A DNA stretch of 64,000 bases. It comes from Xestospongia bergquistia (taxonomy: Eukaryota; Porifera; Demospongiae; Haplosclerida; Petrosiidae). Within the stretch, counting starts at the first letter, position 1. Each line of letters opens with the position of its first letter. The notes below the pieces were generated by a model. It was not told where the DNA came from. It worked only from the letters and a program-made list of their open reading frames with translations, and ran no database searches. This document shows, piece by piece, positions 1-9,626 of this stretch. Made by a program: the position numbers and the translations under genes. The stretch covers positions 4,712,001 to 4,776,000 of the forward strand of contig OZ014424.1 of the NCBI GenBank assembly GCA_963965975.1, given 5' to 3'.

Positions 1-22
1 TTTTGATTGTTTTAAATAATAT

Positions 23-3000
23 TTATCTACGATAACGATACCAAACAATAGCACATGTAACTGCCACTGCAGCTACACCAACTGCAAGAGCCACCCACAA
101 AAGCTTTGAACTAAATAAGAGAGGAGAGCCACCTGAACATATCTTTCTATCAACCATAAGCCTACTAATAATTGAATCAATTAACGTCAATCATTATAAC
201 AATAACAATTACTACAATATATACTTTAAATTACAATAATATTAATTGAATGTGGCTTGAAAATTGTTAAACACATGTTCACTAAACATTTTAAAATGGC
301 CACTTAAGTTACACATATTTTTCCTTCAAGTTGTTGTTCACAGAAAGAACAACAATTAACGCTATTGTTTACAAACTCAAAAAGACTGCTATACGCTGAT
401 ATATATATATAATATCAAACTTATTTTGATGCATTTGTACTAAGAGACAACTTGAGTCATTTTGAGATCAGTTGGCCATTTTAAAGTGTTACACATGTGC
501 TATTTTAAATTATAAATTATTTATTATATCTAATTCAAAGAAAGTTTCATTTTTCACACGTGAAAAAAATCTAATCAAGATACAAAAATGAAGTCAATAT
601 AATAAGAGTTAGTCTCTAGTAATATCTATAGAATATAACATATGCTACTGCAGCAATGATGGAGACCCCTGCCAAGTAAATAAGCAAAGAACTTGAACTA
701 AAAGAGAAAGCACCATCTGTTAGTATGTGAGAAAAAGGCCTGAGTGTCTGGATAGACTGATTGTAAATTGATTTATATTCGATCTGCTGTTACCATAGAG
801 ATCTTAATTATTATTTGTATTAAAGTCACTGAGGGAGACAGTTGATATGACTTTCAAAACACATAATAATAAAAATATAAATCAATTATACAATCTGTTA
901 ATATACAATATATGGTTGAATGTCCAATGATTAGTTATACACAATCTATTATAACTCAAAATGACTCATATTTGTCTATTATAAAGAGGTTTTCTGCTCG
1001 GTACATTTCCAAACAGTCCTAAGATTGTTTTGGACCGTGTGTGCAAACCATTCTACATTCATTATTTAGCTATTGTTATATGCAACTAATGAAGACAACA
1101 CCACCACACATTGATACCCACTGCAGGTTACTAATGAGCATGACTATTGGAAGCATTATGTAACTTAAAAAAACACTTAGAAATACTATATTACTGCATC
1201 ATATCATACAACTGTGCAACAACTACTGTCAATTTTTAAATCTTAAATGTTAATAAAGTTTTTGTTGTTTTTATAAACACCAAGACTATCTTAGGATAAA
1301 AAGCATTTTCCTTAAAGCTTTAATTCATGATAATTAAATGTTAAAGTGTTGTAATTTATTTCTGTTAACACTAACCTTCCACCTTCTGGAGGATCAGCTG
1401 ATGTTTTTATCTGTGAAAGAGAGAGTAAATTATAAAATTCACTATCAGAACAAAAGTACAGTGACACATTAATGATGCTCTTTCAAATCAAGCTAGACAT
1501 ACTAATATTACAAATGTTAGTATGTTACAGTTTAAAATAAAAGAGTTTCGAAAAATTAAATTTAAGTACATTAAAGAGTCATGGACACAGAAGAAGGAGG
1601 GTCTGTGCCATCTTGAAAAACATATCCTACTTTTGAAGATGATGTTGTGTGCGTAGGTGATAAACATGTAGCCCTGCCTTAGGCTGCCTATTTTCCAAAA
1701 CTTGCAAAACCATTGTGACAAAAATAAAATCAAAGCACAGCATGGTAAGTATGAAGAAGAAGCAAATATTGGTATTTCCATGAATAAGAGGTAGAGTATC
1801 TATTTTAGTCCAAGACTAGGGAGGCTACTATTCAAGGGCAGTGACTATTTGAGGAAAGCATTTATATTATAATATTATGGCTTTGATTATTTATATTATA
1901 AATAATCAGAGCCACTAATATAAGAATTGATTCTGAACCTTTGTAATAAACTGTAGCTTTAGAACTGTGTATATTAGCTAAGATATGATAGACAAAGCTT
2001 TGACAATGATTTCAACCAGAAAAGATATGTCGAAGCAAAAAGTTGCCATCGCACATTATATATAACTTGGTTGTGAGGTTGAAAGTTCCTTTTAGACCAA
2101 AAAAATGGGCAGTAGACAATTATACTGACCAGAGTCATTTGAAGACAAACTTAATTTTAATACCACAGAGTAAGGGGAGGCTACTATTTGAAGGCAGTGT
2201 TTACTTGAGGAAATACAGTAGATAGATTTGAGAGACTACATTATCTTGTTTCAGTAATAATAGTACTAATTGACCATCTGAGCCACACCTCTTACGCATA
2301 GTTCAACTATTCTGTATATAGCAATGATATAACACTTCCTGTCCTTTAAACTATGCATATATTTATACTGAATAATTACATCCATTATTATACACAGTTA
2401 CAATACCTATATTAAACACTATGTACATCAAAGGAAGACAATGACACATATTAACATACTGGAACACTTGGCTTGGTACCAGGTGCAGCTAACTCTCCTA
2501 TTAAATAGTTCTGCTGTAATTCACGAGCATCAGGTGAGTGGCCAACATCCTCAAAGGCTTCAGTAGCATCCCTTCCTAGTGACATAAAGAAGACATATAC
2601 ACTTTCTGTCAACTAAGTGTGCCACTGTTTAAGGTGTTTCTTTGTTACTGTCACAAGTTTGCACAAGATGTTTACCAAATGTGACCGAGTCTGACAAAAG
2701 GGGTCTTATCATGCAAAAAGTTTTAACAAATGCTTGAGTATAGAAAGGTCATTAAAGTTGGTATACATGAAGCACAATGTTTGTCCTTTCCACATACCAA
2801 ATTATGTAGATTTCCTATTAAGATGGCTGCATAGTAATCATTTATATGCAAGCGTTCGTTCGAACTTTTTGCATACTAAGACCCCTTTTGTTAGACTTGG
2901 TCACAAAACTTAGTAGACAATAGTAGTTATTAATAAGTTATGAAGTTGTCAAACGTGGTAATAACATCCACACAATATTAATTGCATACAAACTTTTATT

Positions 3001-4052
3001 TTGCATTTTTTCCTCATAAAACATCCAGTTGAAGTTGAGGAGACTTTCCATCAACTGACTATTACCTTATACTTGTGACATTACTGTTTAAATAAGCAGA
3101 GATAGAAGTCAGAAAAAAGGTATATTCAAAAAATAAAGTAGAAACATAGTTTAAATGGCTTATAATCAGTTTTATTTAGTAGTAGTGGAGAGCAGGTGTC
3201 CACTTCCTTCCATTATAATAACTACAATACTATATTACAAAAAGGTCAAGAATTATCACAACACACCCACTACTTGGTCAATAAATTTTGTAGCAGTGTC
3301 TAATTAATTTAGGGTGGCTAATCACTCAAAATTATAGGAGTATTGTGATTGTTATTACACAATGACTGTACTATACAATATTACTAACCTGCTTGTTCTA
3401 ACAAGACTTCCTCACCACCAGGATGCTATGGGATACAACAAAATTAACACAGCTGGACTAGCTACCATATTTCCTTAATCAAATGCTAATTTAAATAAAT
3501 ACCTGATCAAAAATGCTATGACCAAAATAGGCACAGCAGCAGGTAATATGATATTTGATTTTAAAATGAATAAAAGTACAAAGAGGCAAGTTTGCACGAG
3601 ATGAGCATCATCTGTTCATGAAATTCTCTTAAACATAATGGCTCTACATACATTTCTTTTATACACTTAGTTTCCAAGCAGCCATTTGCATTTGTTTGCC
3701 TAGCTCCTCATAAATAAAGTCAATACAATGCAGGCAGTAACCAACCAAATTAATCCCAACATAGCGTCACATTTCAAATATATTTGACAAGCTCAAAAAG
3801 TATTCTACCTCTTCCATAAACTTTGTCACATCATAGACTTTATCATGAACCACTATCCATAAGCTGGCAGAATTGTTATGTTCAATAACTTCATCCCACG
3901 GAATCTTTCTTAATGGTCTGCTAGATGAAGGAATTTCCTCTTCTTCAAATTCTTCATCTCCTAATGAAATTATAAAAATTATGTCTTATTTTTTCTCTGT
4001 ATTCATGATTACCTGGCTGGAAATCTCGACTTTCTTCTTCTAAGTCAGCCAT
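23..4052 (-). CDS. cytochrome b5, tail-anchored, alternative last exons
   Basis: Membrane-bound haem electron carrier serving desaturases and P450s. Exons on the minus strand: 4052-4013, 3960-3809, 3425-3389, 2575-2460, 1410-1383 and a last exon 132-23, joining in frame to 160 residues. The start is the ATG at 4052 (MADLEEES). The haem-binding core is clear: [18 protein letters not shown], then HPGGEE (first axial His), then FEDVGHS (second axial His). A 28-bp microexon leads to a C-terminal hydrophobic helix ending WYRYRR, the usual b5 tail anchor. A second possible last exon lies at 716-616. Family identification is firm; the CYB5A or CYB5B type cannot be told from the core. The first intron-exon boundaries all fit GT-AG and the phases agree. 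Confidence 0.88.
616..716 (-). other. alternative terminal exon of cytochrome b5 (second tail anchor)
   Basis: This stretch has a 3' splice site and the same phase as the distal terminal exon at 132-23. It begins with residues [10 protein letters not shown], continues with a hydrophobic helix and ends FYRYY before a TAG stop. The distal exon has the matching layout ([10 protein letters not shown], helix, WYRYRR). Joined to the common exons it gives a 157-residue protein. The two exons look like a duplicated pair used one at a time. No transcript evidence is available here. Confidence 0.65.
2681..2904. mobile_element. MITE-like element in a cytochrome b5 intron
   Basis: Two inverted arms of about 42 bp, 2681-2722 and 2863-2904, match with about four mismatches; each carries the core AAAAGGGGTCTTA. 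They enclose about 140 bp without coding capacity. This is the structure of a short non-autonomous DNA transposon. The target duplication was not resolved. Confidence 0.6.
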
Positions 4053-4232
4053 TTGACCTTCTTTGACCACGTGTTAATCACGTGCTGTTATTCACTTCCA
4101 TGTGTGCGTTATTTATAAGTAGAGGCGTATAGAGGGCGTGTCACGGAATATCTGGACCCCCGAAATAATTGTTCCCCCGGAACAATTATTTCAAAGTTTT
4201 AAATGAAAGGAAACGGCCGCCTTTGAAATGTA

Positions 4233-4985
4233 GTGACCCCCTTTATATATTTCACACTTTTTTCAAGTTCTCTGTCAGATGCCAGTAACATATCATTGAG
4301 CGACCATAAAATGGCATGCTTGAGCGCTTGGTGTTACAGTAGATCTACTGGACGAACGGAGAAATACCCCTATGTTAATGGACTTCAGGATGTGACACTA
4401 GGACTTACTTTGTCATTTGCTATACAAACAGAGGAGTTTGTTCAAATTTTACATACTGGACATGCCCACTGGGTAACAGTTTCCAACATTGGTTGCAAAG
4501 ATGGGGAAATCAACATCTTCGATAGCTATCCCCCAGTCACTACAACACACCTACTAGACCAGATTGCAGCACTGCTTGCAACTCCAAGATCTACCATCAA
4601 TATTAGATATATGGACACCCAACTGCAGTGTGGTTCAAACGACTGTGGCATCTTCGCCATTGCATTTGCTACAACCCTAGCAAATGGGAATCAACCTGGG
4701 GCTTTCCATTTTGATCAGCCACAAATGCGAAAGCACTTGATACACTGTCTAGAAACACAGTGTCTCTCAGACTTTCCAGTTCAGCGAAGAAGGAGAAGAG
4801 GAAATGTAGTTAAGCATTCATATGCTCTGTACATCTACTGTTCCTGTAGAATGCCTGAACGTCCAGGATGTACAATGGTGCAGTGCTCTACCTGTGGAGA
4901 GTGGTTCCATGTCGGTGTATGTGTGACTATACCCACTGAAATTTTAGACTCATCTACAAAGTGGTCCTGTAACAAGTGTATTTAG
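4233..4985 (+). CDS. ULP1-like (C48) cysteine protease with C-terminal PHD finger, transposon-borne
   Basis: About 250 codons open. A Ulp1/SENP-type catalytic set is visible: His in GHAHWVTV (near residue 79), Asp in IFDSY (97), and the Gln/Cys pair in LQCGSNDCG (Cys near 138). The C-terminal 50 residues form a Cys/His array, CSCRMP then CSTCGEWFH then CNKC, fitting a PHD finger. Proteases of this family release SUMO-like modifiers and are often carried by DNA transposons. The frame opens with GTG; the first ATG is at 4311 inside the family-like region, so the 5' part may be missing. It lies just inside the left terminal repeat of the element and reads toward its right end. Confidence 0.7.
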   Translation: MTPFIYFTLFSSSLSDASNISLSDHKMACLSAWCYSRSTGRTEKYPYVNGLQDVTLGLTLSFAIQTEEFVQILHTGHAHWVTVSNIGCKDGEINIFDSYPPVTTTHLLDQIAALLATPRSTINIRYMDTQLQCGSNDCGIFAIAFATTLANGNQPGAFHFDQPQMRKHLIHCLETQCLSDFPVQRRRRRGNVVKHSYALYIYCSCRMPERPGCTMVQCSTCGEWFHVGVCVTIPTEILDSSTKWSCNKCI

Positions 4986-5167
4986 TATAGTGTCAACACA
5001 TTGCAACATAGAGATTATTAATTATTCATGATGGTCTTTATGTTTTAGTTTTGTTGAAATATTAGTCCCAGGGGGGCAATATATTATGAAAAAGAAGGAC
5101 CTAGGGGGGATTTATTATTTCAGAGAGGGTTCATATATTTCAACATGACAACTAGGCTAGATCAAAA

Positions 5168-6319
5168 ATGGCAGATCACAAGGGCTTGTGTTCTGATGGT
5201 GTTGTTTCTGATGATCAACTACGTCGAACTGTTTCAAATAAACAGAGAGTGAAGGATAAACTAGCTAATAAGGATAAACTAGCTAATAAGAATAAGAATC
5301 TCAAGCCTTCAAATCCATCCTCATCTGTTCACTGTGTCTGTTCCTTATTAGAAGACTCTGGTCACATGGTTGAGTGTGAGGCTTGTTCTCAATGGTCTCA
5401 CAGCAAATGTGTTGGCATCACTTCTTCTCTGGCCCCAACTTATCCTTATGTCTGCCCATTTTGTATAAAATCTGTTTTCTCTCAGATTGAAGAAATTAGG
5501 ACTGAAGTCTCTGTTCTTCAGAGCCAACTTTCTTCCCTTGAGTTGTCCATTAACTGTGATGTCTCTCCTCCTGTTCAGTCAGAAATTCAGCGCATTAATG
5601 ATTCTCTTTCTGAAATCTCAGTTAAACTCATCTCTAATGTTTCCAAGTCTACTCAGCCTCCCACTTTGCAAGTCCCACAGATTCCAACCAATTCTACCTC
5701 AGCCAACAAGTCGATTAAGCCTGCTGATATAGACAGAAATCTCAACATTGTAATATATGGAATAAAGGAATGCCCAAAAGGCACTTCCAAATTCAACAGG
5801 GCTATGGCTGATCTTAAAAGTGTCACCTCCATCATATCCAAACTAGACAGTTCCTTTAACGAATACTCAATTAGAGACTCTCTCCGGCTTGGAAGATACC
5901 AAGAGAAACTCAAACGTCCACGTCCACTCCTGGTAAAATTCAACAGAGCTGCAGACGTCTCAAAGGTCCTTTCTAAAAGAAACAGACTGGACAAATCTTT
6001 CATTATTAAGCCAGATCTGTCACCTACTGATAGAGCACAAGAAGCTCTCCTTCTGAAGGAACGCTGGTCATTAATACAGTCAGGGCACAGCAAAAGCGAG
6101 ATAAAAATTCGAGGCTCTTGCATTTTCATCAATAAGAAGTTGCATGGTCAAGTTATCAATTTCATGTTTCAACGCTATCCTCAGCTTGGTGATGATGCCT
6201 CTAACCAGACGACCTCCTCAGTCAGAGAAGAACATGCTCCAGTATTAGACGATCTAACGCCTTCCCCAACTTCAGTTCCTGATCAAAGTTCCACCAGGGT
6301 TAGTACCTCCAAGGATTGA
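5168..6319 (+). CDS. retrotransposon ORF1: PHD finger, coiled coil, RNA-binding-like domain
   Basis: 383 residues from the ATG at 5168. Residues about 55-100 hold a C4HC3 PHD pattern (CVCSLLEDSG, CEACSQWSH, CPFC). A leucine/serine-rich helical stretch follows (about 105-155), then a region beginning LNIVIYGIKE that resembles the RNA-binding ORF1 proteins of LINE elements, with basic LKRPRPLLVKF. PHD-bearing ORF1 proteins are known in CR1-clade elements. The ORF ends in TGA at 6317-6319, directly followed in the same frame by ORF2. Confidence 0.8.
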   Translation: MADHKGLCSDGVVSDDQLRRTVSNKQRVKDKLANKDKLANKNKNLKPSNPSSSVHCVCSLLEDSGHMVECEACSQWSHSKCVGITSSLAPTYPYVCPFCIKSVFSQIEEIRTEVSVLQSQLSSLELSINCDVSPPVQSEIQRINDSLSEISVKLISNVSKSTQPPTLQVPQIPTNSTSANKSIKPADIDRNLNIVIYGIKECPKGTSKFNRAMADLKSVTSIISKLDSSFNEYSIRDSLRLGRYQEKLKRPRPLLVKFNRAADVSKVLSKRNRLDKSFIIKPDLSPTDRAQEALLLKERWSLIQSGHSKSEIKIRGSCIFINKKLHGQVINFMFQRYPQLGDDASNQTTSSVREEHAPVLDDLTPSPTSVPDQSSTRVSTSKD

Positions 6320-9214
6320 CTTACTGACAATCTCAAAATCTGTCTCTGGAATTCACGTAGTCTAGTAAACAAACTTCTTCAATTCCAATCATTTGTCTAC
6401 GCATCCCCTTTTGATATCTATGCCATCACTGAAACCTGGCTGTCTAGTTATATATATGACAACGAAATTCTGCCTAACAACTTTATTCTTTATCGTAAAG
6501 ACAGGAATACCAGGGGTGGTGGGGTTCTTCTGGCTGTACATCACAGTATACAATGTATTCTTCTTTCCTCTCCCTCAAACTTAGAAGTCATTACTGTTGA
6601 AATCAAAAATATCCTTCCTCTACCCTTCATCCTCTGTGTTGTTTACTCCTCACCCAACTCTAGTCAAGTCTACTTCCAGAACTTATTATCTTATCTGTCT
6701 ACTCTCTCTTCTGCAAATTATCACATTATTATTACAGGAGATTTTAATTGCCCAGACATAGACTGGGATACACTGTCTAGCTCCTCCTCCATATCTACCA
6801 TGATTTGTGATCTTGCATTTGATCTCAATCTGGAGCAACTGGTGTCAGCCCCTACACATATCAAAGGGAATATTCTTGACATAGTTTTGACCAACTGCGA
6901 TAATTATATCAACAATCTCACTATTCATCCTCACCAAGGACTAAGTATTCAATCTGATCATTTTATAGTATCATTTTCTATTGCCAAACCAAGACCCAAC
7001 CCTAACCTGATATCTCCCCGATATGTATATGACTATTCCAAAGCTGATTGGGATGGTCTTTCTTCTTATCTTCTTGATTACGATTTTGATTCTATTTTTC
7101 AACTCAATGATGTTGAAACCTGTTGGATGTCTCTCAAACAATCGCTTTTAACTGCTATGAGTTTGTTTGTTCCTAAGGTCAAACTCCGGGCACACCAACG
7201 CCCCAAGTGGTTTACTGCAAGCATCCAAAATCATTTGAATAAAGTTCACTCACTTCGTAAGAAAGCTAGATCAACTCCTTCTCCTCAAAATTTATCAAAT
7301 CTAGCCTCATCTGAATCTCTCCTTCAAGCTAATATAGCTGAGGCAAAATTAAACTATGAATCTCACCTTGTCTCTACATTTGCTGCAAATAAAAACTACA
7401 AAATCTTCAACTACATGCGTTGTCTAACCTCACATAACTCCCTGCCAGCTACCATTCGTTCAGACTCCTCAGAAGCAAGTTCTGACATGGAAAAGGCTAA
7501 TTTATTTAATCAATACTTTCACTCTGTTTTTACTAGAAGCAACTACTCTTTACCCTCCCTGCAAGATTTTCCAGTAAATGGTGTCTCTATTAGTGAGATT
7601 ACTTTCTCAGAGAGTGATGTATATGAAGTACTTGCTGCCCTCGACCCTAACAAAGCTATGGGTATTGATGGTATCGGCCCTAATGTTCTTAAGTACTGTG
7701 CTATTTCACTATGTCGTCCTATTCATCACCTCTTCTCTCTCTGTGTTCGTCTTCACTCTATCCCTGCTGAATGGCGTCTACACTGTATCATCCCTATTTT
7801 TAAATCAGGAGACAAATCTCTAGTCCATAACTATAGACCTATCTCTCTTTTGTGCTCCATCTCTAAAGTCCTGGAGAGACTAATCTATAACAATATTATC
7901 GATCATGTTTCCTCCTGTATTTCTGACTCTCAGTTTGGTTTTCTCCAGCACCGCTCCACTATTCATCAGTTACTTCTATTCCTGTGTACGACTTTCAATT
8001 CCTTTGACCAGAAATCCCAAACGGACTGTATCTACCTTGACCTACGAAAGGCTTTTGATACAGTTCCTCACAATGAGCTTTTATTTAAACTCTGGTCCAT
8101 CGGCATTACAGGTAGCCTCTGGGAACTTTTCCGATCATACCTGTTGTCTCGCTCTCAGTGTGTCTCTATCAACAACAGCCTTTCTGACAAACTTCCTGTT
8201 ATCTCTGGAGTTCCTCAGGGCAGCATCTTAGGCCCCATCCTATTCATTATTTACATCAATGACTTGCCGTCTACTGTCTCCTCTTCAATTATTCTTATGT
8301 TTGCTGATGACACAAAATGTTACAGACCTATCAGTTGCCCAAATGACTCCTTGCTTCTTCAGAGAGACCTTGACTCCATCTCAGAGTGGTGTGCGGCATG
8401 GAATTTGTCCTTTAACTCCACTAAATGTGCTGCTCTACACTTCTCTCGCTCTCCATCTTCTTCCTCTTCTACCTATTATCTGAATGGTGATTCAATTTCT
8501 GACATGGTATGTCACCGTGATCTAGGTGTTATAATGTCCAGGGATCTGTCCTGGAGTAATCACTATGACTATATTTCTGCCAAAGCATATAAGACCCTTG
8601 GCCTCATCCGCCGTTCATTCCATCATATCAGCTCTATCTCTACCAAAAGGACTCTTTACATCTCTCTTATTAGACCACAGATTCTCTATGGCTCTCAAAT
8701 CTGGCGTCCCCATCTGATAAAGGACATTATCAAAATTGAGAATATTCAAAGGCGTGCTTCTAAATTTATCTTAAATGACTTCCTCTCCAACTACAAGTCT
8801 CGCCTCACTTCTCTTCACATACTGCCTCTCATGCTCTCCATGGAACTAAATGACATAATCTTTATGGTTAGTTGTCTCCAGTCTTCTCATTGCTGTATTG
8901 ATATTCATAGTCTTATTTCTTTTAGCTCTTCTGACACTAGATCTGCTAGTTCCCATAAAATGATTCATTCCATTTCCTCTACTAATTACTTTCGCCATTT
9001 CTTCTTTAATCGAATTCCAAGACTGTGGAATGCCCTTCCCCCAATTGATCTAGACTTATCTATTAACACTATTAAGAAACAGCTAACAAAATTCTTTTGG
9101 GTCTATTTTACCAACAAGTTTGACCCCTCCAACCCCTGCTCATTCCATTTTGTTTGCCCATGCAGCAAATGTTCTCTTTGTTCCCTTCCCTCACAATTCA
9201 CTAAATCACTTTAA
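6320..9214 (+). CDS. retrotransposon ORF2: APE endonuclease and reverse transcriptase
   Basis: About 964 codons without a stop, in the same frame as ORF1 and starting right after its UGA. The N-terminus reads LKICLWNSRSLVNK, the start of an apurinic-type endonuclease; AITETWLS, GDFNCPDIDWD and SDHF follow. The reverse transcriptase shows NYRPISLL, DLRKAFDTV, SGVPQGSILGP and the catalytic FADD near 8298-8312. A Cys-rich tail (CPCSKCSLC) closes the protein. The first in-frame ATG is at 6800, inside the endonuclease, so ordinary initiation would lose part of the enzyme. Translation by UGA read-through or re-initiation is therefore likely (inference). Confidence 0.85.
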   Translation, partial: LTDNLKICLWNSRSLVNKLLQFQSFVYASPFDIYAITETWLSSYIYDNEILPNNFILYRKDRNTRGGGVLLAVHHSIQCILLSSPSNLEVITVEIKNILPLPFILCVVYSSPNSSQVYFQNLLSYLSTLSSANYHIIITGDFNCPDIDWDTLSSSSSISTMICDLAFDLNLEQLVSAPTHIKGNILDIVLTNCDNYINNLTIHPHQGLSIQSDHFIVSFSIAKPRPNPNLISPRYVYDYSKADWDGLSSYLLDYDFDSIFQLNDVETCWMSLKQSLLTAMSLFVPKVKLRAHQRPKWFTASIQNHLNKVHSLRKKARSTPSPQNLSNLASSESLLQANIAEAKLNYESHLVSTFAANKNYKIFNYMRCLTSHNSLPATIRSDSSEASSDMEKANLFNQYFHSVFTRSNYSLPSLQDFPVNGVSISEITFSESDVYEVLAALDPNKAMGIDGIGPNVLKYCAISLCRPIHHLFSLCVRLHSIPAEWRLHCIIPIFKSGDKSLVHNYRPISLLCSISKVLERLIYNNIIDHVSSCISDSQFGFLQHRSTIHQLLLFLCTTFNSFDQKSQTDCIYLDLRKAFDTVPHNELLFKLWSIGITGSLWELFRSYLLSRSQCVSINNSLSDKLPVISGVPQGSILGPILFIIYINDLPSTVSSSIILMFADDTKCYRPISCPNDSLLLQRDLDSISEWCAAWNLSFNSTKCAALHFSRSPSSSSSTYYLNGDSISDMVCHRDLGVIMSRDLSWSNHYDYISAKAYKTLGLIRRSFHHISSISTKRTLYISLIRPQILYGSQIWRPHLIKDIIKIENIQRRASKFILNDFLSNYKSRLTSLHILPLMLSMELNDIIFMVSCLQSSHCCIDIHSLISFSSSDTRSASSHKMIHSISSTNYFRHFFFNRIPRLWNALPPIDLDLSINTIKKQLTKFFWVYFTNKFDPSNPCSFHFVCPCSKCSLCSLPSQFTKSL

Positions 9215-9626
9215 TCAACTTCATCACTTAGGCTATTAGTAGGACTTACTAATAGGCCCTCAGTTCAATACCCCTCTTATTTCTATCACTTACCATTTGT
9301 CTCATTTTTATAACTCTATTATTGTTCTGTAAAATGATAATAATAATAATAATAATAATAACATGCCACTGAAATATAAGTTCCAGGGGGATCAAATATT
9401 GCAAAATATTAGGACCGGGGGGAACAAATTAAGGGGGAACCAATTTTTTGTGACAGGCGTATTAGGAAGTTAAGTAGCAAGAGCTCGAATGCTCTATCTT
9501 TTTATTATAATCAAACGAAATTACTGGGAGATTTGATAGTAAGCTTATACTTGACATGGGCTGTCAAAGAAAACGACTGTATTATATATTTTTATGTATT
9601 CTGTTTGTAGCAACTACTACTAAAGA

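Larger units (their letters stand above)
5148..9359 (+). mobile_element. CR1-like non-LTR retrotransposon, apparently intact
   Basis: The two ORFs encode a PHD-finger ORF1 protein and an endonuclease plus reverse transcriptase. The 3' end is a short (TAA)n tract (9336-9360) and not poly(A), typical of the CR1/L2 group. The hexamer AACATG occurs at 5142-5147 and 9360-9365 and is a plausible target-site duplication, which would set the element at 5148-9359. No stop or frameshift breaks either ORF other than the UGA between them, so the insertion looks recent. It sits inside an older DNA transposon. Confidence 0.8.
4136..9458. mobile_element. DNA transposon with imperfect TIRs and G-rich subterminal repeats, split by a retrotransposon
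   Basis: The left end GCGTGTCAC (4136-4144) and right end GTGACAGGC (9450-9458) are imperfect inverted repeats. Runs such as GACCCCCG, TTCCCCC and AGGGGGGA follow just inside each end (4155-4185, 5068-5120, 9386-9440). The block 5058-5125 resembles 9371-9440 in direct orientation. Between the ends lies a ULP1-like protease ORF. I see no transposase, so the unit is non-autonomous or degraded. Removing the inner retrotransposon leaves roughly 1.1 kb. The superfamily cannot be assigned; a clear target duplication was not found. Confidence 0.5.

Noticed and set aside
1488..1781. 97-codon minus-strand ORF in a cytochrome b5 intron
   Set aside because: Composition is random, no family pattern, and it lies between well-supported b5 exons.
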